The position numbers and the translations under genes are program-made. A model generated the notes under the pieces. The model ran no database searches, was not told the origin of the DNA, and saw only the letters and a program-made list of their open reading frames with translations. 42,912 nucleotides of DNA from positions 1-42,912 of the forward strand of contig NXFV01001535.1 of assembly GCA_002803225.1 (NCBI GenBank), written 5' to 3'. Shown one piece after another: positions 20,892 through 31,658 of the stretch (the first letter of the stretch is position 1; each line of letters begins with the position of its first letter). The stretch comes from Gamarada debralockiae (lineage: Eukaryota > Ascomycota > Leotiomycetes > Helotiales > Hyphodiscaceae).

Positions 20892-23870
20892 CTAGGCCCA
20901 GTTGAAAATTTCTTTCCATATAACATTTAGTCTCTCCTCTTTTGATCTATTCGTCCGGCCCTTGTTTTTATCTGGATACGCCGCATCCAGGACAAGCCGT
21001 TTGCATGCTTCGTAATCCTTAAAGTTGTTTCCCGGGCGTTCTCGATGTGCTTCAAGGCTTTCGAAGTCGGTATTGAGGGTGACACGACGCAAGGTCGCAT
21101 TATTAAAATCGTAGAGATTCAAGACATACTCCGTGAGCTCTCTCCGGCCGAATTGGACTGCACTCCGAAGCCCTTCATAAGCGATGTCGTCGGATACCGA
21201 GTCACTCACTCTGGGAAGGAGTTGCACTAACAGTTTAGTGCTGTCGAGCGAGCCCTTTCTGCAAGCAATATTCAACCCCCTTTTCATAAGGTCATGGAAA
21301 CGATCGTTCTCTGCACAAGTTGACCGCCCCGCCTTTTCGATGCGCTCAAATTCATCCATCGACCCAGCCAAAAGGTATTCAATCGTCTGCTTGTCGGCAA
21401 ATTTTAAAGCCAAATGTACCGGAAACCACCCATTGCCATCCTTGCATAAAATTCTCGCCCCATTTCTCAACAAGACCTCTGCCATATCAGGTGTTGGAAG
21501 ACTCGCAGCGACATGGATGGGCATGTGCCAGAATTTGAAGTCCTGCTGAATCCTGGGGTTGTACTTAAACGCTACGTTGGCATTTGCGCCACTTTGAAGT
21601 AAGAATTCGATAATTTCTGGTGTGGAGGTCATGAGAGCATGAAAAAGTGTATATTCTTCGTCCAGTATCTTTCCTATTCGGTCCCTTCGGGTGCATTGTT
21701 CGACAAGTTTTCGAATTGTCTCCCATCTGCCACCAATCTGGGCTTGTCTAAGGACCGCTCTCGCAGCAGCTGAAGTGAGGTCAAGACCCGGACGCGATGC
21801 GACCAGATCGTCGAGAATGGTAGGGGAGAAAGCTTGCACGGATTCCTCTAAAAGCGTCTGGTTGGGATGTTCGGTGCAAAGAGTCATGTAGTTTGCGCCA
21901 TGAGCCAAAAGAACCTTGAAAGCTTCCTCTTTCTTCCAATGTACTGCAGCAGCCAACGGAGTTTGGCCAGTACTGTCGGGAAGATCGATATTGGCACCAG
22001 CATTGAGCAGTACTTGAAGGACGTCCAAAGAAAAATCCACAGCAATGTGCAATGGTCTGGTCCAATCAATTATATTGCTTGAGAAAAGGGCTTTGTTGGA
22101 CCAACCGCGACTCACTCGCGGGGCATCCACTCCAGACGGGAAAAATGGGAGCAACAGTGAGACAATAGCTGGAGCCTGCGCCCTTGTACTTATGGCAATT
22201 TGAAAAGGATTGAATCCCCGATAATCCTCCGCATCTATGCCTGGATATGTTATAGGGCAATCGCAGCTGGGGGATACTTCTGATGCCTTGCCTGCTGCAT
22301 TTGAGCAATCATGCCCATGCTCAGTTGTTCGTATATGATCAAGAATGAGGTTGATGATTCCGATATTATCCTTTGCCGCTGCTTGATGTAAGATGTTCCT
22401 ACCATTCCTACCTAAGGATAGTAAAGGATCGGGTTGTCGAGCTAACAGAACTTTCGTAACGTCCTCTCGACTACGTTGGACAGCGCAGTGCAATGGAATG
22501 TCCCGGTTGATATCCTTGCAGTCGGTAGGAGCATCATATGAAAGAAGGAGGTTGACACAAGTTACCCATCCTTCTGCAGCCGCATAGTGTAATGGAGTGC
22601 GCTTGGTCTTGTCGATAGCCCCCGCAGACGCACCATGATCGAGAAGGACCTGAAGTATTGCCGAATCACCAAGAAATGCGGCGACGATCGTGGCGGTTCT
22701 GCCATTGGCTGGATGGTAAGCCTCGATGTCGCTGCCAGCTACCAGAAGTTCTTTTACTCCTTCGATATCACCCCGGTGGACAGCTCGTATTAGAGCCGGG
22801 GGAGAAGTTCTGGGATCGTAATCCAGAGTGGTACCTGCTTTCAAACTTCCAATAGCTTCTTCAGAATTCGGAACCACGGACGCAGAAGTCTCTGAGCTCT
22901 CGAGGATTTCAGGATCCGACAACGGGCCTGCAGCCGTCTTTTCCTGCGCATTGACTGCACCGGTGCTGTGTGAAAGAATAGCAGAAGTTTGTGCACTTTG
23001 GCTAGACGATGCTGTGGTAGATGTTTGAGTCGTTGGCTTCGGGGTGAGAGCACTACTCTCACTGCCTTTGATTCTGTTCTCTATAATTTCTTCGGCAGGA
23101 GATTTGGAGGCAGTCTCGACGATCTCCATATTACCAGAAGGCAGTTGGGGCGACGGAGTGGCTTGATCTGGCGCAACGACCGACCAATCGAGGTCCAAAA
23201 GATCTTCCTCTTGATCCAGAATATGCGAGGGTCCAGCAATGTCATTGCGATAGGCAGGTAATGTTTCGTCTACTCCCTTGCCACCGTTATTCGTAGAGAT
23301 GGAGAGTTGTACGAGAACAGCCTCGACATTGTTGAGGTTGTTTTTAACATCCGAGATTGATCCACTGCATTCAGTCAGCTGGGCCCTAAGCTTGAGTCCA
23401 TAGCGAGGGTCTGGGTGCTTATGGAAGAGTGCTTACGTTTGAAGAACAAGCAAAAGCAACTGCAGAGCACTCGACTGCGCCCTCAATTGCACAAGATGCT
23501 CTTTCATGCTATCCTCATTCCAAATCATCCTGACCTTATCCATCTTCCCCAACCGCCCACTACCCCGGAGCGACTCCATATCATCCTGCAGACCCCTAAT
23601 CGTCCGCTTAAAGCCCTTCAGAGCCCTGTCGAACGTCCCCGGCAGTGTCTTATTCGTATCCCATCGTGAAGTCAACGCCGAAGCATCGTGCATCATCAGA
23701 TTCGCCAATTCCTGCAGAGCGCCTTGTAGCGTTTCTAGCTCGTGCCTGATGCTCCCGATCGTTTTCTCCGCATCTTTATAACGTCCGCGGAGGTCATTGC
23801 AGGTTTTAATCGCCGTCGCAAAATTGAAGACGAGTCCGACGACCGCTGCGACAGAGGAGACCACGTCCAT
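20892..23870 (-). CDS. Ankyrin-repeat protein with fungal NLR-type N-terminal helical domain, 968 aa
   Basis: Exon 1 is 23870-23437 and exon 2 is 23364-20892. The 72-bp intron has donor GTAAGC, branch GCTGAC and acceptor GCAG, and restores one frame of 968 aa. Residues 1-145 (MDVVSSVAAVVGLVFNFATA, then KTCNDLRGRYKDAEKTIGSI and ELETLQGALQELANLM) match the helical domain that begins many fungal STAND and ankyrin proteins, with a hydrophobic first helix. Residues about 200-320 are a Ser/Thr/Pro-rich linker. From about 331 to the end come diverged ankyrin repeats, such as NGRTATIVAAFLGDSAILQV, RTPLHYAAAEGWVTCVNLLL and GQTPLAAAVHWKKEEAFKVL, with longer insertions. There is no nucleotide-binding P-loop, so it is a two-part, NLR-like protein without a switch domain. 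Repeats are dissimilar in sequence, unlike the array at the window end. It is probably intracellular and its partner is unknown. Confidence 0.88.
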
Positions 23871-25556
23871 GGTTTGTTGAGTGCATGAGAGGAGAAAACA
23901 TTCTTGATGGTCGTCGAGATAAAGCGCGAGGCTGTGAGGTGCAAGGCGGCCCGCGAGGCGTCCTCGTGCAGCTTGTGCTTATGTTATCGTGCATGAATCC
24001 CCCATGCACCTTATACATCACCTTCTTTTTCGAAGCCCTTAAAAATATACTACGATTTATCCTTGTAGTTGCCATTCGGTATCGTGAGAGGTAGGGAAGT
24101 TCGTTGAGTGATGAAGGTGCTCTGGGACGGATTACACTTCGTAATCAATCTCTTCCAAATATTGGGAATGAGGGATAATACCACAAAACACCTCTAAAGA
24201 ATCGTATTCGTCCTATATGACCTTCCCCAGCTCTTGGACAACGTGAGCAAATCCCCAGGCGAGTCTCTCAGTCGTCTCTTCCAAGAGACTCGCCAAGACC
24301 CTGCGAGCACCATACAACTACGTCCAACCTCAGCTCTAGCACCAGCAGCACCACACTCCCCTCCCTCTCACTTCACTAATATACCCAACCATCCAATCTA
24401 CCAACCAATCCAATCCAACAGTAGTAAGACTATCCATATCATTGCACCGAGCCCGACATCCTCTTCTAGCCTGCAGCCCACTGCTGGATGGCCATGAGGA
24501 GCTTTGTGTCAAATGATGTAGTTGAGCAAGCTGGATAGAAAAGTGGGTGGTGGGTAGTGGGAACGGCGAAGAGTGAGGAAATGTGAGAGAGAGTGAAGAG
24601 GGGGGATGTGGCTGAGGTGAGGATGAAGATGCAGTTGAGTTGCTGTGAGGTTGATGTCGTTTGATGTAGTAAAGTAGGACGATGAAGTGGTTGTTGAGCA
24701 GAGTGACGTTTGAAGATCGCAAGGTACTCGAGGAAATCCACGATGAGTGCAGTGGTCGACTGGAGGTCGGTACGAGCTTTGATGTGAGCGGTTTCGAACA
24801 CGCTGGTCGGTCGAAAGTCGCATCCTTGATTAGAAGGAAAGTGATGGGCAGACGATCGCTTTGCATGCAAAGGCAACGACAGCAATATGGCACTTACCAC
24901 AACATCAATGGCATATCGATGGCAAGACAATAATTATTGACATACAGAATGAAGACATGCATGAAGAAGTGAAATGTGGGAGCACTAAGTCGAGCCACTT
25001 CTATACAACGGATTGATTTTTTCATTACACCGGATCTATACTACTGCAGCAACCATCCTCAGTAGTTCCTCCCACCTTCGATCTGTCATCTGTTTCCAAC
25101 AGATTGAGATAAAAATACACAGGTCCCCCCAAGCCAGAAGCCAGATCCGACATTGGTGACCAAGATTTCTCACGCTGGAAGATGTCCACCCACAACCAAA
25201 CGTAGAAATTCGGGGGCGGGTATAAACGGGTGGTGACAGGATGAAGGGCGAGATCAGGAAAAGGAGAAATGTTGTCGGATTCGGAGAAGCGAAATCTTTT
25301 TTGGGAAAGGACTGGACGGGTGTGATCAGACGTTTGGCAAACGCCTGTGTATCGTAGATGATGCCTAAAGAAAACGGACCCTTGAGGGAAAGAGTGATTT
25401 CATTGCCTCATCGACGCCACACCTATACACAACACCAGAGGCCTTAAACACAGGGGATAGACCAAAGCAGACCGTATCGAGCCAAAGGACCGTAAACGCC
25501 GTGTGATGGAGAAGGAGGGCTAAGGGACGTAAGAACTCGTTTCGTCAATTCTCTAC
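23871..25556. other. Promoter region of the ankyrin gene and downstream flank of the WSC gene
   Basis: About 23871-24200 is upstream of the minus-strand ankyrin gene. 24230-24930 is strongly biased (C-rich on plus at 24240-24480, then G-rich), and several frames open by chance from this composition. No frame has motif or splice support. 24940-25556 should include the 3' UTR of the WSC gene. Confidence 0.35.
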
Positions 25557-26579
25557 TCATGCGTTGGTGACCTGAAGATTGTTAGTATGTCGGTCAGCCA
25601 TTGGTTGATGCTGAACATACCTTGAGAATCCTCCTGGAGTAGTCTTGGTTGTCTGCAATGCTGCCGTCACTCATCCTCCGTTGAGCCATGACAGGGTCAA
25701 GGCGGGTATCGGTGAATGAGGAACCACCACCGCTGCTGGTGGGTGGCTTGCCACCAGCAATAAAGCTGCTAACAGCTGCATTTCTTCTGTATTCCTCCTC
25801 GACTTCACGTCTTCTCTTGTTGCGGATGAAGAAAAAGATGCCTCCGGCAATTGCAGCAATGGCAACGATACCGACAACGGCGCCTGCGGCGATGCCAGCC
25901 TTACTTGGTCCTCCACCACTCGATGATTTGGATGTTGCAGTCGAGGAGCCACTGGCGGTTACAAAAACGGTTTGTCCTGTTCAATGTTAGTTCCGAGCTT
26001 CTGTAATAACAAGAATTTAATAATTACCTCCAACTGTGACAAGAGATGGCTTGGCAGAGGTGGTAGATGAAGGAGTGGTAGCGGATGAGCTCGCGGAGGT
26101 TGTATCAGCAGCACTGGCAACACTGTTCGTGAGACCAGTCAAATAAACAGAGAAGTATTTTGATCCCGCCGAACCACCTGTTGATCATGTCAGCCCGGTC
26201 CAAAGACCATATCCGAATCCAAAGAGAACATACACATCTCAGTGCCATATCCAGCGCAAGGGTCGTTACAGTTTGAATCATCAACCTTGCTGGATGAAGG
26301 AGGTACGTCGTTACCACACCAGCAGTCGGTCTTGTTGGTTGTGGCTTGAACAGCGTAACCCGCCGGCACACATAGTGTCTGGCAATAGCCCTTTGTGTTG
26401 AATTGATATGAAGCGTTGAATGACAAGCCGGAGCTTGATGAGTAGCAGCCCTCGTAAGTAAGCGTGTTGTATTGTCGGGCTGCAAAGGTTGCTGGAGCTG
26501 GAATTGGTTCGGCGGCAGCGTCTGAAGCGCCGAGTAGGGCAGCTGCTGCAAAGAACGTGAGGGATGATATCGACTTCAT
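25557..26579 (-). CDS. WSC-domain single-pass membrane protein (wall stress sensor-like), 288 aa
   Basis: Four exons on minus: 26579-26234, 26177-26028, 25976-25621 and 25571-25557. Introns are 56, 51 and 48 bp, with donors GTATGT, GTAATT and GTATGT; the last intron has a TACTAAC branch box. The final exon holds only V-T-N-A and TGA. Residues 1-22 are a signal peptide (MKSISSLTFFAAAALLGASD). The WSC domain runs about 38-125, from YNTLTYEGCYSSS through CQTLCVPAGYAVQATTN, DCWCGNDVPP and CNDPCAGYGTEMCG, with the usual eight Cys. A Ser/Thr-rich stretch follows (about 140-190), then a transmembrane helix (about 192-216, AGIAAGAVVGIVAIAAIAGG), a basic stop (RNKRRR) and a 67-residue cytosolic tail with YRR, Ser-rich and DYSRRILK segments. 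WSC proteins of this build sense wall strain and signal to Rho1/PKC; that role is inferred from architecture. Confidence 0.92.
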
Positions 26580-28918
26580 GATGGAAGGTCTGATGGCCGA
26601 GGCCTCGGGGTCGATGGAAAGGTCAGTCGAGTTCGATGAATCTGCCTTACTCGATTCGCGTTTGTGGGTCGTTCGATCAAGAACCGCGATAGTTGACGAT
26701 ATCTTCCTACGAGGACATCTGTTTGGACGGTTGAGGGGTCGAGTGAGTGGTTCGACTGAATGTATTCCTTCGATGAATGTTTGTGGTCTGGATGATCGAG
26801 TGATGATCTATGGGTCCCGTTGTTTCGAGTCCTCGTTTGTGCGAAACGTCACCCTTGGTATGGATCTAGTAGTTGAGTGATACGCGAGTTTGACGGGAAT
26901 GGATGATCACGAAAGAGGCCGTAACGAGTGTGCCTCTGGAAAGAAAGAATCGATTATTGTGAGAGAATGTAAGTCATCGACGACGATGATTGTCCCGTAG
27001 CGATCGTGGATGAGGAGGTTCGGTTTGGGATGGATGAACACAGCAGGAGAGATTGGAAAAGGACTGGGCGACTGGGAGTCGACTGGTGGTGGGCCGTATG
27101 GGAAATGAGCTCTCTGAAAATCCTGGCCGGTGCTAGGTCACGCTAACGGGCTTCAGCAAGGACTAGCTCCAGGTACCACGAAATCGTGAGCAATGACTGG
27201 CTGGATATATACACGCACCCTTCAATTTTCTACTCCCTTATCTTTTACAAGTACTATAGCAAACAGGGAGTCGCGGCAGAATGCAGACGCAGCGAATCAT
27301 CAACGACGAGGTTCAGACGAAGGAGTGAACTTGTAAATTGTGAGGCAATTATTCTTGAGGCCGCATCGCTGTCAATCTTCTCCAAGCCAAAGAAGTCAAC
27401 GATTCAACACTCATACATATATATGTGCTTGGACTGGATTGAAGGCTGTACAGTACAGTAGCAAAAGTTTATGGGAGATGTCAGGTCCCTCCCAAAAAAA
27501 AGCCTGAGCCTGAAGATATTCAGATGATTCGAACTCAGAGTGTCGCACTATCAAGGCCACGCGCCAAGACCATCAATCCGTCTCCGCACAACTTTTCAGG
27601 CTATTGTGCACTTATGCAGGCACCTAACCTAATTCATCCTTCGACAAGGCCTAGGACGCGACCCTCCCACTTCCCGTTTTGGCCGTCAACGGGGATCTTG
27701 GTGTCGTCGTTCCTTGTCACGAAAACTGGAGACAGAGCACAACGGCTTGATCTCGCAGAAATTCGAGAACTTTCAGCTTTGTCAACCTCAATAGATGCAA
27801 GCAAGATCATGTGGATTTGATGACCGAATCCACCGAAATGCATTGTGAAGATTCTCTCACTGTGTAACAGCGGGAAGAGAATACGGGCATCACATGTCTT
27901 CAGCTATCATTGAACCCGGTGGGATGGCGCCAAATCTCCAAGTCCCTCCAGCGACAGCAAAGTCATCCTACAGCCTTCTTATTTCCTGGACCTCGTAAAT
28001 CAATGCAATGCAATGACATCCTCACGCCCATGTCCATGACGCACTTTCCTTCTTCATCCTTTCCAGACCTCCAAGAGCCTCCGTCCCGTCTCATCTCCCA
28101 GCACAGCCCCAAACTCAATAAATGTCATCATTTTTTTTATTAACATCCCGAGGTTTCGCATCGGCTTCACATTTCCACTCGGCTGTCCGGGCATGCGAGG
28201 CGGGTCATCCATACAGATACGAGGCCTATTTTTAAAGATCCGGAGATGCCTATCATATTGCAAGTCGCGATACACAAAAACACAGGAAACGTCTTACTTT
28301 TCTCTTCCGGTCTGATCTTTTCTTTTGTAGTTTTGGAGCTCCTATTCATCTGTTGAAGCACGAACTGCTCTACGTCATTCAGGGGCTCTCCTTGTTTGGG
28401 CTTGGCACGTGCGAGGAGCTGAACTTGAAACATCACGTGCATCTTGTGCGACCTCCTTCAGCTGAAGATATGCATGATCTTCCTCTGGATGACGGAGGGA
28501 TTGAAACAAGTCCAGTTCGTCAGTTGATTGCTCGTTATTACGTATTGTTGAGGCTGTCTTGAAGGTTTGGTGACCTGTATCCTCTTGGCAAAGGAGGAAG
28601 CCAAGAAAGTTTCCCGGAGCTCTCGGTAGAAAATACTTTCTCATGCTCGACGATGATCGAGGTATTTCTTATTTCTTCTCAGCTCATTCCACTGTTACTG
28701 TAGGAAGAAGTCTCGGAGTCTGTCATGTCTCTTCAGCATCAAGTACGTCCGCAGCTTTACGGGAATGAAGTCTCATAATCATTCTTCAAGTAAGACATTG
28801 TGAAGCGACATGTTTCAAGCCTGCACTTCCCCTCAACGTCCGGACACAAATGTACGTTGCCGTGTCCTGCAACACTGAAAGCTCTTCGCCACGTCGTGAA
28901 CCCATTGATGTGTTTCCA
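26580..28918. other. Long upstream region of the WSC gene and intergenic; weak minus-strand frames near 28.2-28.6 kb
   Basis: 26580-27180 likely holds the 5' UTR and promoter of the WSC gene. Two overlapping minus-strand frames (28644-28375, and 28442-28167 with EPLNDVEQFVLQQMNRSSKT) look mildly protein-like and could be another member of the small-ORF series that follows, but neither could be joined by splice sites with confidence. T8 tracts are present near 28131. Nothing else was recognised. Confidence 0.35.
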
Positions 28919-29206
28919 TTACTTCCAGAGCCGTTTCTTATACTCTAATATTGCATCAACATATCGCGTGAGACTCGTCTCAGGCTCTACCACCAAGACG
29001 CGATCAGATCCTTTACTTCCCTCCCTGCTCAGCTCAGCATAGAACTCATCAACAGCCTTTTCGATCGCTTCGCTGGGATCTAATGGCTTCTTGTCGCGCG
29101 CACATTGGCAACCAAGACCACGTCGAGGATCAGAGCACTGCCGTCTCGGGATCCAGGACGAAAAATTGTTTCTTTGTTGCTCCATTTCTGGTGGAGTAGA
29201 TTTCAT
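28919..29206 (-). CDS. Hypothetical small protein, 95 aa
   Basis: An uninterrupted minus-strand frame from ATG (29206) to TAG gives 95 residues. The first half is basic and Cys-bearing (SSWIPRRQCSDPRRGLGCQC). The second half is a charged helix-forming stretch (DPSEAIEKAVDEFYAELSRE) ending in ILEYKKRLWK. There is no signal peptide or membrane segment. Its layout (Cys-Ser, then about 20 residues, then a Pro-Ser-x-x-I helix with Glu) loosely parallels the two decayed frames upstream at 29.6 and 30.2 kb, so it may be the surviving member of a small local family. Family not recognised. Expression is uncertain. Confidence 0.4.
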   Translation of the reverse strand: MKSTPPEMEQQRNNFSSWIPRRQCSDPRRGLGCQCARDKKPLDPSEAIEKAVDEFYAELSREGSKGSDRVLVVEPETSLTRYVDAILEYKKRLWK

Positions 29207-29552
29207 TTTCTTTCTTGTTCTTTGAGTATCTCGCTTCTAGGTTTTGAATGTGTGCGGTGGGTAGAATGAATTGTTGGCAGGGAGTTCTGGAGTTCAGGAG
29301 AATGAGGATTAAATACCTGGAGCTGGGTATTGATCACATTCCATGGTCTCGTGGGTGAACCACTCACTTCATTCACATAATGTAGAAGATATAAAGACGC
29401 GTATTGTCTCGACTCACGTCATTCATACACTAGGTCTCTCAATTGATCAATTTTAAACCTCACAACTCCCAGATGCTGTATTACAAGCTTAACGAAATCT
29501 CCTATTCCTCTAAAATTACCAACATAACCCTTCTCAACCTTCTAGACTACAC
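29207..29552. other. Intergenic, upstream of the 95-aa frame
   Basis: AT-rich stretch with no coding signal; presumably the promoter of the minus-strand small gene. Confidence 0.3.
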
Positions 29553-29957
29553 TCAATAATACTTCACATCGTACGGACCCTCACGGTAGTACCTACTAGT
29601 ACCTGGTCCGTTTGCGTATCGGTTTCTATCACCTCTCTCTTCTTTCCACGCTTCCTCAATCAACTCATGAATTTTTCTCCATATATCTGATGGCTCCTTC
29701 TTGCTAACACTTCGATAATTGTGATTTCGGGGATTCTTCTGTGCTGAATATAGGTGAGAACATTCTGCTTTGCTGCTTTTAGAACCGGTTTTTAGGTGTG
29801 CTTGCTGATTTAAATCGTGGGTGGAATTTGGAAAGAGGGTGAGAGGGAGCGGGGAAGGGAAAGCTGAAGGTATTTTATAGTCCTTTGGAGCTGGATATGA
29901 ATCATGCCCAGGTGGGTTACTAGCCCTCAGCGATTCGTTCAGAGACTCGTGCAGTCA
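29553..29957 (-). pseudogene. Small unknown ORF without start codon, related to the relic at 30.1 kb
   Basis: The minus-strand frame is open for 133 codons between two stops (TGA at plus 29955-29957 and TGA at 29553-29555) but has no ATG. It reads PGHDSYPAPKDYKIPSAFPS, then SKSSKAECSHLYSAQKNPRN, KKEPSDIWRKIHELIEEAWK, EERGDRNRYANGPGTSRYYR and EGPYDVKYY. The second half is a charged helix and a Tyr/Arg/Gly-rich end. It could be the last exon of a spliced gene whose first exon I did not find, or a decayed copy. Its C-terminal half aligns with the relic at 30063-30280. Confidence 0.4.
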
Positions 29958-30062
29958 CAAAACACATTCTCCGGTTGAAGTATCCTGTACTTCCACCTTC
30001 AGGGATCACTTCACAGCCAGTGAGCTCGACCATATCTCTGTCTTCCATAACTAAGCATTCCT

Positions 30063-30280
30063 CTACTCATACCTCCTATCCGGATACGGACCATCTTGGT
30101 AGTTCCTACCAGGTCTGAGCCGTTGTCGTATCGGTTTTATCACCCTTCGGTTCTTTCCCTTTCGCAATGTACGAAGCATCAAATGACTCGTGCATCCTTT
30201 TTCTAATACTTTCCGGCTCCCCCATTTTAGCGCGGAAAGCATTGAGATCTGGAGGAGGGTTCCATGTTTGGCGGGGATGG
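30063..30280 (-). pseudogene. Frameshifted paralogue of the 29.6-kb ORF
   Basis: One minus-strand frame reads WNPPPDLNAFRAKMGEPESI, RKRMHESFDASYIAKGKEPK, GDKTDTTTAQTW and then TAG. Another frame carries the homologous end RPGRNYQDGPYPDRRYE. The third reads NRYDNGSD. Together these match the neighbouring ORF (EPSDIWRKIHE, EERGDRNRYANG, SRYYREGPYD), and the bases themselves align, for example gtatcggttt and the tacggaccat/tacggaccct segment in both. Small length changes have therefore broken this copy or both. Confidence 0.45.
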
Positions 30281-30331
30281 GCGGGGGATCGGGACGGGGC
30301 AACATTAATATATTAAATACCTTAAGGTAAA

Positions 30332-31515
30332 CTATATTATATTGTTTATTACCAGTCTAATGCCTTCCATTATTATAAAATAAAATGTGCAATATATCGT
30401 TTGATGAGCTCTACCACTGAAAACACTGGATGATCCAGAAGTTTTCGTGGCAGAAGCTGTCGTGGCAGAAGTTGTCGTGGCAGAAGTTGCCGTGGCAGAG
30501 GTTGCCGTGGTAGAAGTTGCCGTGGCAGAAGTTGTGCCACCTCCACTACCGCCAATCCGAGCGACTAACTTGTCACCTAGAGTCTTGATGCTGTCTTCGA
30601 AAGCGCTGGCTGAGCTAGCATTCCAGGCTGCACCATTGGCACCTGGCACAGCGTCATTGCCAGTAAAGGCGATATACAAAACGTCTGTGGCACCGTGGCC
30701 GTTATTTCCTTCAAATCTAGAGTCAGCGCCACTCGATCGAGAGATTCGAATGGGAATGGGAGAAAACGCGATTCTACATACCGTTCATGCTAGTTCCAAA
30801 GCAGAATGTTGCCATTGAGATCGAAGCCTCGCCGATAACAGCTTTAGGCCCGTCATCACCGTTTTCGTCTCCCCAAATTCCATAGAACTATGATGACCTG
30901 TTAGCGAATGCTAGGCCCGCCAAGGCATAAAAGAAACTTTGAAAATTAGGAGAGTACATACCATTTTCCCATTACAGACCACGGCCATAACACTGAGAGG
31001 TTTGACCCCTACACTTGTTGGGTCGAAGTTCACGTATCCGCTCTTCGTTCCAACATTTCCGAAGACAACATATGGATGAACGAAGGCATTCAAGTCCTTG
31101 ACTCCTATATTGTAGCTGGCCACAGTATCTTCGAAAGAAGTCCGACTTTGAGTATCTCTTGAATAGCCACAACGTCCATCGTCACCGGCTCCACCTTGAA
31201 CACCGTCACAGTCGACGTCCATATCGGCTAAGGCGCCGCCGGTCCCCTGGAGGTAGATGACGCCATTATTGAGATGGTCGCCGCAGTAAGAGAAAGCTGG
31301 ATAGAATTAATTTTGGTTAACTTGGAGAGGAACATAATATACTTACTGTTCGCACTATCGTCAGTAGCACAGAAACCTCCTTTGAGCTGGCTGCTGCACG
31401 AGCCAGCTACCTTGACTCTATTGTAAAAATTTTGGACATTGCTCGGTACAGAGTAGGCTGTAGATGTTCGCAGGGCAAGGAGGCCGGTAAAGGCGATAAG
31501 GCTAGGAGAAATCAT
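30332..31515 (-). CDS. Secreted fungal chitosanase, GH75 family, 328 aa
   Basis: Four exons on minus: 31515-31347, 31296-30962, 30887-30782 and 30708-30332. Introns are 50, 74 and 73 bp with donors GTAAGT, GTATGT and GTATGT. Residues 1-20 form a signal peptide (MISPSLIAFTGLLALRTSTA). The GH75 domain follows: NFYNRVKVAGSCSSQLKGGF, TFSYCGDHLNNGVIYLQG, DMDVDCDGVQGG, DLNAFVHPYVVFGN, FYGIWGDENGDDG and GEASISMATFCFG. Asp175 in WGDENG and Glu188 in GEAS lie 13 residues apart, as do the catalytic pair described for the Fusarium solani enzyme (also numbered 175 and 188). It would hydrolyse beta-1,4 glucosamine links of chitosan outside the cell. A Thr/Ser/Ala tail (about 268-302) is made of TSATx pentapeptides. 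The final 30 residues are hydrophobic and basic with no clear GPI signal, so the extreme C-terminus may be misread or recently altered. Confidence 0.93.
30446..30535. repeat. 15-bp minisatellite in the chitosanase tail, six units
   Basis: Six 15-base units of the form cgtggcagaagttgt run without gaps, differing at only a few positions. On the minus strand they encode Thr/Ala/Ser pentapeptides, so length changes would keep the frame and lengthen or shorten an O-glycosylation-type linker. Confidence 0.85.
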
Positions 31516-31634
31516 AATTGGGAATTTTTGAAAAGTGCTTTCAAGAACATGTCAACGATCTGAAATGATGCCAAGATATTAAAGTAGAAAAATTTTCGAT
31601 GACTGTATGATGAGGTATATTTCCGAAACGATTT

Positions 31635-31658
31635 AGGGGCGTTGATGCCCCTTATATA
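31635..31658 (-). promoter_or_regulatory. TATA box and adjacent GGGGC/GCCCC palindrome upstream of the chitosanase
   Basis: On the minus strand TATATAAG (plus 31658-31651) lies about 140 bases before the chitosanase ATG and directly adjoins an inverted repeat with arms AGGGGC and GCCCCT around a 6-base loop (31635-31652). GGGG-containing sites of this sort can be bound by C2H2 repressors such as CreA, but the exact consensus is not met with certainty. Binding is speculation. Confidence 0.4.

Noticed and set aside
24234..24933. Long open frames on both strands (up to 185 codons) near 24.3-24.9 kb
   Set aside because: They overlap in several frames and are rich in Ser, Pro and His because of the biased CT/GA composition; no motif or splice site supports any of them.
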